A stretch of DNA of 64,000 nt from UBA1724 sp963621575 (lineage in GTDB: Bacteria > Verrucomicrobiota > Lentisphaeria > Oligosphaerales > Oligosphaeraceae), in the NCBI GenBank assembly GCA_963621575.1, contig CAVFEH010000010.1, positions 9,617-73,616 of the forward strand, given 5' to 3'. The notes below the pieces were generated by a model, which worked only from the letters and a program-made list of their open reading frames with translations, was not told the origin of the DNA and did not search any database. The translations under genes and the position numbers were made by a program. Positions 59,995-64,000 of the stretch are shown here, in pieces (the stretch's first letter is position 1; every line of letters starts with the position of its first letter).

Positions 59995-61113
59995 TTATTC
60001 CAGCGGGGCGAGGCCGATGCCCTTCAGGGCGATGGCCAGGAGGAGTAGGATGGTGCCGGCCAGGAGGAAGGGCTGGTAGTGGTCTTCGCTGACGGCATAG
60101 TAGGGCGTTTCGAAGTCGCTGCGCTCCAGGGAGTCGATGGCGCGGCAGACCTGCGCCAGCCCCTTGGCGTCCCAGCAGGGGAAGAACTGTCCGCCGGTGG
60201 TCTCGGCCAGCTTCCGGATGTCGGAGGTGTCGTAGGGGAGACTGAAGGGGGAATTGTCCAGAATGGCGATGGCATAGACCTTCACCCCGTGCTTGAGGGC
60301 CAGTTGCCCGGCGTCGGCGATGGAGAGGTCGTGTTCGCCCTCGTCCTGCCCGTCGGTGAGGAGGATGATGACCTTTGATTGGAGGGAGAACTCTTTTTTG
60401 CCCTGCTTCTCCCGGGCGGCCAGGGATTTCTCTTCGTCCACGAGACGCGCCACACCCATGGCCACGGCGTCACCGATGGCGGTGCTGTTTTCGGGGGAGT
60501 CGGGAGGCACCAGCTGGATGCCCCGGAGAGCGAAGTCCAGGGCGTCGTGGTCCAAGGTGAGGGGGCAGGCGGTGTAGGGATAGCGGGCGAATCCCACGAG
60601 ACCCACCAGGTCGCTGGAGCGGCCCTTCATGGACTCCCCGCCGTCGCCGTCTTCGCCGAAGATGAATGCGCGGAAGACGTCCTTCACGGTCTCCAGGCGG
60701 TTTTGGCTGCGACCGCGGTAGCCCATGACATTCCTCATGGAGCCGGATCGGTCCAGGATCATCTCTATGGCGATGCCGCGGGTGCTCTGGGAGACCAGCT
60801 TCTTCTCTGTCTGGGGGCGCGCCAGCGCCAGGACCAGCGCGCACCAGGCCAGCATGAGGAGGAATCCTGGGAGGCGTGTGAGGGCGTCGCGGTGTGCGCC
60901 GGGGAGACCATGCAGGAGTGTGGAGGCGCCCGGGAGGGGAGTGGCGGGCGTGGGGGGCAGGAGGTCCTTGAGGAGGGGTGCCAGCAGGGCGGCCAGTCCG
61001 ATCAGCGCCCGGGGATGGGCGAAGTGCGCGTCGGGGAGGACTTTCCAGAGAAGGAGGAACGCCGCCGGGAGCAGCGCGATCCAGAGGAGTGTGGCGAGTC
61101 GTCGCGAGGTCAT
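59995..61113 (-). CDS. batA: BatA-like VWA-domain membrane protein
   Basis: A 372-residue protein with membrane helices at about 9-24, 34-48 and 83-98, a VWA domain with MIDAS D-R-S-G-S (121-125) and L-T-D-G-Q-D, and a C-terminal membrane helix near 350-365. The VWA domain lies in the cytoplasm or periplasm between the helices. The start overlaps the preceding gene as ATGA. BatA works with BatB. Confidence 0.87.
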   Translation of the reverse strand: MTSRRLATLLWIALLPAAFLLLWKVLPDAHFAHPRALIGLAALLAPLLKDLLPPTPATPLPGASTLLHGLPGAHRDALTRLPGFLLMLAWCALVLALARPQTEKKLVSQSTRGIAIEMILDRSGSMRNVMGYRGRSQNRLETVKDVFRAFIFGEDGDGGESMKGRSSDLVGLVGFARYPYTACPLTLDHDALDFALRGIQLVPPDSPENSTAIGDAVAMGVARLVDEEKSLAAREKQGKKEFSLQSKVIILLTDGQDEGEHDLSIADAGQLALKHGVKVYAIAILDNSPFSLPYDTSDIRKLAETTGGQFFPCWDAKGLAQVCRAIDSLERSDFETPYYAVSEDHYQPFLLAGTILLLLAIALKGIGLAPLE

Positions 61114-61703
61114 TTTTTTGCCTCCTGGCTTTCGCCGTCTGCCGGGAGCTCGGCTTCCTGGAGGAGTTCCCGACATTGCGTTTCCAGGGCGGCGAGGACG
61201 TCGGCGGAGGGCTTGTCGTTGGCGTAACGCACACGGTCGCAGGTCTGGAGGAGCTTCTGGAGAAAGAGGCTGTGCTTCCGCAGGAGCGTGGTGTCGGGAA
61301 GCTGCGCCAGGAACTCCTGTGTGGTGAGTTTGGTGGCGCGGAAATGGAAGCGGCTCTCCAGGTATTCCCGGAGGAGGAAGGAGAGCTCCTGGCAGTATTC
61401 CTTGTATTGCATGGTGGAGAGGAGGTCCCGGTCCTTCAGTTGCCGGAGCCGGAGCTCGGCCCGCTGGATGGGTGTCAGCGCGGGGGCCTCGGATGCGCGG
61501 TGGGCACGAAATGTCAGGAAGAGGCGTGTGGCCATGTACAGCAGGAACAGGAGTGCCAGGGCGGCGAGGGCGTAGTGCCAGAGGGGGCGGGGCATGAGGG
61601 TCTCCTCAGGCAGGAGGAGGCTGTCGTCCAGGGGGAGTCCCGTTGCGGCCAGGGGCGTCGCGCTCGAGGCACAGAGTAGGATTGCGAAGGTTTTTCGGGT
61701 CAT
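61110..61703 (-). CDS. DUF4381-like membrane protein of the bat operon
   Basis: A 197-residue protein with an N-terminal hydrophobic segment, an extracytoplasmic stretch, a membrane helix near 42-60 and a cytoplasmic helical domain (L-R-Q-L-K-D-R-D-L-L, Y-C-Q-E-L-S-F-L-L-R-E-Y-L-E-S-R-F). Proteins of this layout (DUF4381) lie between DUF58 and batA in many genomes. Function unknown, a partner of the VWA proteins. The 3' end overlaps batA by 4 nt. Confidence 0.75.
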   Translation of the reverse strand: MTRKTFAILLCASSATPLAATGLPLDDSLLLPEETLMPRPLWHYALAALALLFLLYMATRLFLTFRAHRASEAPALTPIQRAELRLRQLKDRDLLSTMQYKEYCQELSFLLREYLESRFHFRATKLTTQEFLAQLPDTTLLRKHSLFLQKLLQTCDRVRYANDKPSADVLAALETQCRELLQEAELPADGESQEAKK

Positions 61704-61725
61704 GGGAAAGAGTCGCTCCCGTTGT

Positions 61726-62604
61726 CTAGCGGAGCCGTGCCCGTCGTTTCAGGAAGCCGGAGAGTTTTCTGGCGCACTCCTCTCCTGCCTCCAGGGGGAG
61801 GGTGTCGGCGCCGCACCGCCTGAGCGTCTGGAGGGTCTGCTCCTGGATTTGGTCAAACCGGCGCGTGTATTCTTTGCGCGCGGGGCCGTAACCGGTGTCC
61901 AGGAGGAAGCTTTCGCCGGTTTCCGGGTCTCGGAGCTGGGCGAATCCCATGTTTGGCAGGGCGCGCATGGCGGGGTCCCGGAGGGGGAGCGCCACCACGT
62001 CGTGCCGTCGTGCCAGCAACTGCAGTGGCTGCTGGTAGTCGGGGCGCTGCAGGAAATCGGAGAGGAGGAAGAGGATGGCGCGGCGTTTCAGGACGCGCCC
62101 CAGATATTCCAGGGCGCCCTTCAGGTCTGTGCCGCCACCCTGGCTCTGGCAGGCCAGCAGCTCCCGGAGAAGACGCATGGCGTGGGCTGCGCCTTTGGCA
62201 GGCGGCAGGAATTTCTTCACGGTGTCGGCGAAGAGGAGCAATCCCACCTTGTCGTTGTTCTTCACCGCGGAGAAGGCCAGATTGGCGCAGATCTGCGCAG
62301 AGAGCTCCTGGAGGGATTCCCGGGAGAAGCCGAAGGCGCCGGAGGCGGAGCAGTCCACCAGGAAGAGGATCGTGAGTTCCCGCTCTTCCCGGAAGCGCTT
62401 CACGAAGGGGCGTCCCTGGCGGGCGGTGACATTCCAGTCGATGGAGCGGATGTCGTCGCCGGGCTGATACTCCCGGACCTCCTCGAATTCAATGCCCGAG
62501 CCGCGGAAGGCGGAGCGGTATTGTCCGGCCAGGAGGGTGGTGACGTCCTTGCGGGAGCGGATCTCCAGCAGGCGCAGTCGTTGGGATAGGGTGTTCAGAT
62601 CCAT
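61726..62604 (-). CDS. DUF58 protein with VWA-like fold
   Basis: The 292-residue protein has the DUF58 signature R-E-Y-Q-P-G-D-D-I-R-S-I-D-W-N-V-T-A-R (44-62) followed by a VWA-like core with MIDAS-like D-C-S-A-S (84-88) and K-N-N-D-K-V-G-L-L-L-F. DUF58 proteins are the usual companions of MoxR ATPases. No membrane segment, so cytoplasmic. 28 nt after moxR. Confidence 0.9.
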   Translation of the reverse strand: MDLNTLSQRLRLLEIRSRKDVTTLLAGQYRSAFRGSGIEFEEVREYQPGDDIRSIDWNVTARQGRPFVKRFREERELTILFLVDCSASGAFGFSRESLQELSAQICANLAFSAVKNNDKVGLLLFADTVKKFLPPAKGAAHAMRLLRELLACQSQGGGTDLKGALEYLGRVLKRRAILFLLSDFLQRPDYQQPLQLLARRHDVVALPLRDPAMRALPNMGFAQLRDPETGESFLLDTGYGPARKEYTRRFDQIQEQTLQTLRRCGADTLPLEAGEECARKLSGFLKRRARLR

Positions 62605-62632
62605 AAATAGTCGGATCCCTCCTCACCGGTGG

Positions 62633-63631
62633 TCATGGCACGGGCACGGCGTCCAGGAATTTCTGGACGATTTCCTCCGCGGAGACCTCCCGGGCCTCCG
62701 CCTCGTAGGTGAGCAGCACGCGGTGCCGGAGGACATCCATGGCCACGTCTTTCACGTCCTGGGGAGTGGCGTATCCACGACTCTGGAGGAATGCCTGTGC
62801 GCGGGCGGCCTGCGCCAGGAAGATGGTGGCGCGGGGGGAGGCCCCGAAACGGATGAGGGGCTTCAGGTCGGCAAGATGATGCGCCTCTGGCTTGCGGGTC
62901 GCCTCCACCAGGGAGACGATGTATTTCTCCACGCGGGTGTCCATGAAGACCTGGTCCAGGAGCTGCCGGATGCGGAGGATGTCCTCCGGAGCCATGACGG
63001 GCTGGATCTGGGGACGGTCCGCAGTTGACGCATGGCTGCGGAGAATCTGGAGCTCCTGGTCGACTGTGGGGTAGGTGACCACCACCTTGAAGAGGAAACG
63101 GTCTACCTGCGCCTCGGGCAGGGGGTAGGTGCCCTCCTGCTCCACGGGATTCTGGGTGGCCAGGACCATGAAGGGCGCGGGGAGGGCGAAGGTGGTGTCG
63201 CCCAGGGTGACCTGACGTTCCTGCATGGCCTCCAGCAATGCGCTCTGGACCTTCGCCGGCGCACGGTTGATTTCATCGGCCAGGATCAGGTTGGCGAAGA
63301 GCGGCCCCTGCTTGGTGGTGAAGTCGCCTTCCCTGGGGTTGTAGATGAGGGTGCCGATGAGGTCGGCGGGCAGCAGGTCGGGAGTGAACTGGATGCGGTG
63401 GAAGGATGCCTGGATGGCCTTCGCCAGGGTGGTGACGGTGAGGGTCTTGGCCAATCCCGGCACTCCCTCCAGCAATACATGCTGGTTCGTGATCAAGGCC
63501 ATGAGAAGACGGTCAATGAGACGGTCCTGGCCCACGATGACTTTCTGGATTTCGGAACGGAGGGCCTGCAGAAGCGCGGCCTCCCGCGAAATCTGGCTGG
63601 CAATCAGGTTGACGTTGGTGTCGGCAGTCAT
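62633..63631 (-). CDS. moxR: MoxR-family AAA+ ATPase
   Basis: A 332-residue ATPase with Walker A G-V-P-G-L-A-K-T (56-63), Walker B L-I-L-A-D-E (115-120), the N-R-A-P-A-K-V-Q-S-A-L-L-E-A-M and F-x-V-L-A-T-Q-N-P-x-E-Q-E-G motifs and the G-A-S-P-R-A-type sensor 2 helix. MoxR proteins are thought to act as chaperones that activate or assemble VWA-containing complexes. The start at 63631 has GAGGAG upstream. It is the first gene of the bat operon. Confidence 0.93.
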   Translation of the reverse strand: MTADTNVNLIASQISREAALLQALRSEIQKVIVGQDRLIDRLLMALITNQHVLLEGVPGLAKTLTVTTLAKAIQASFHRIQFTPDLLPADLIGTLIYNPREGDFTTKQGPLFANLILADEINRAPAKVQSALLEAMQERQVTLGDTTFALPAPFMVLATQNPVEQEGTYPLPEAQVDRFLFKVVVTYPTVDQELQILRSHASTADRPQIQPVMAPEDILRIRQLLDQVFMDTRVEKYIVSLVEATRKPEAHHLADLKPLIRFGASPRATIFLAQAARAQAFLQSRGYATPQDVKDVAMDVLRHRVLLTYEAEAREVSAEEIVQKFLDAVPVP

Positions 63632-63701
63632 AAGGCAAAATGCTCCTCGGGATATCAGGATGTTCGGATGGCGGAAAAGGAAATGGAAAGTTGCCGGAAT
63701 G

Positions 63702-63758
63702 AAAAAAGGGACGCCGCGCGGCACGAACGAATCCCCCTGCGTAACGCCCCCCTTTTTT
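63702..63758. terminator. Terminator-like hairpin in the moxR leader
   Basis: aaaaaaggg ... cccttttttt-type arms (63702-63710 with 63750-63757) of about 9 bp, with A and T tracts on both sides, lie between the candidate moxR promoter and its start codon. It could attenuate the operon, or end transcription from the right. Confidence 0.5.
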
Positions 63759-63763
63759 CGCGC

Positions 63764-63775
63764 AACGCCACCATA
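63764..63775 (-). promoter_or_regulatory. Candidate promoter -10 box of the bat operon
   Basis: TATGGT on the minus strand (63775-63770) followed by GGCGTT, 139 nt before moxR. It resembles the other -10/discriminator sites. The -35 region is unclear. Confidence 0.35.
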
Positions 63776-63829
63776 GACAAACCACCCGGCACGCGGTTCC
63801 CGAATTCGGAATCAGGAGGCGCTAATGGC

Positions 63830-63845
63830 CCAAGAAAGTTCTTGG
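63830..63845. promoter_or_regulatory. Palindrome CCAAGAA-ag-TTCTTGG
   Basis: Perfect 7-bp arms around a 2-bp centre in the region between moxR and the gene at the right edge. CCGAATTCGG (63800-63809) is a second palindrome nearby. They look like binding sites for a dimeric regulator. Confidence 0.35.
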
Positions 63846-63892
63846 CAGGTCTTAAATGTCTCTAAGATGCAAGAGATTAACACCAATTCTTA

Positions 63893-64000
63893 ATGCGCTT
63901 GTTTGAATCGTGTGTCTTTGTAGTCAAATCGGAGGCTGCACGGGAACTGGGCTACTTCGGGATGCCCCACATCATTATCCGGTTCATCGCCATCAAGTCC
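63893..64000 (+). CDS. Possible 5' end of a gene running off the right edge
   Basis: From ATG 63893 36 codons stay open to the edge and read M-R-L-F-E-S-C-V-F-V-V-K-S-E-A-A. It is divergent from moxR. No family can be recognised and no Shine-Dalgarno is clear. Confidence 0.25.
   Translation, partial: MRLFESCVFVVKSEAARELGYFGMPHIIIRFIAIKS

Noticed and set aside
63780..63892. Possible tRNA or small RNA near the right edge
   Set aside because: The palindromes do not form a cloverleaf and no T-loop consensus was found.

Overview
The window reads as a contiguous piece of chromosome from a GC-rich bacterium of the PVC group, most likely a Lentisphaerota (Victivallis-like) or Kiritimatiellota-type organism. 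This is inferred from three things: a prepilin of the H-X9-DG family (27623-28432) with the long hydrophobic N-terminus typical of Lentisphaerae, Planctomycetes and Verrucomicrobia; a ribosomal-protein operon without rpmD (L30); and SGNH acetylesterase and Bat-type genes common in that group. No database search was possible. No tRNA, rRNA, insertion sequence, prophage or CRISPR array was seen.

Layout. 1-25700 is almost entirely minus-strand housekeeping: a FabK/nitronate-monooxygenase protein, a tail-specific protease and a DUF721 (DciA-like) protein; yggS on the plus strand; exonuclease VII (xseA, xseB); an exported acidic protein of unknown function; an orphan YejB-type permease with trmO and a low-molecular-weight phosphatase; a sugar epimerase; indolepyruvate oxidoreductase (iorA, iorB); recR and dnaX; the SRP RNA (ffs, 15969-16088); folE, secA, pyrE; then a protein-quality-control run of trigger factor, clpP, clpX and a cell-wall amidase.

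25938-44864 is mostly plus strand: a COG3014-type lipoprotein, the prepilin with its own promoter and terminator, a convergent RluA-type pseudouridine synthase, a gpsA / nucleosidase / BatA-like operon, two tandem cytoplasmic SGNH esterase paralogues, a translationally coupled shikimate operon (aroF-tyrA-aroB-aroA-aroC), a heptose epimerase for LPS and an exported coiled-coil protein.

45325-53469 is a ribosomal-protein operon in standard order from rplV to secY but without its usual first half (rpsJ to rpsS). rpsC and rplP overlap by 77 nt, and structured spacers lie before rplR and secY. Directly after secY there is a perfect 1,345-bp tandem duplication (52621-53965 and 53966-55310). It copies the 3' part of secY, two terminators, a strongly structured intergenic segment and the 3' end of the next convergent gene. 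The right end (55203-63631, minus strand) is a complete moxR / DUF58 / DUF4381-like / batA / batB-batC fusion / batD / batE operon, an envelope-associated von Willebrand factor A system.

Two cross-window observations stand out. Many transcription units are preceded by a -10-like box followed at once by a GC-rich discriminator of the form ANGCG. The intergenic segment after secY folds on paper into a closed multi-helix structure ending in a terminator, a candidate undescribed RNA.
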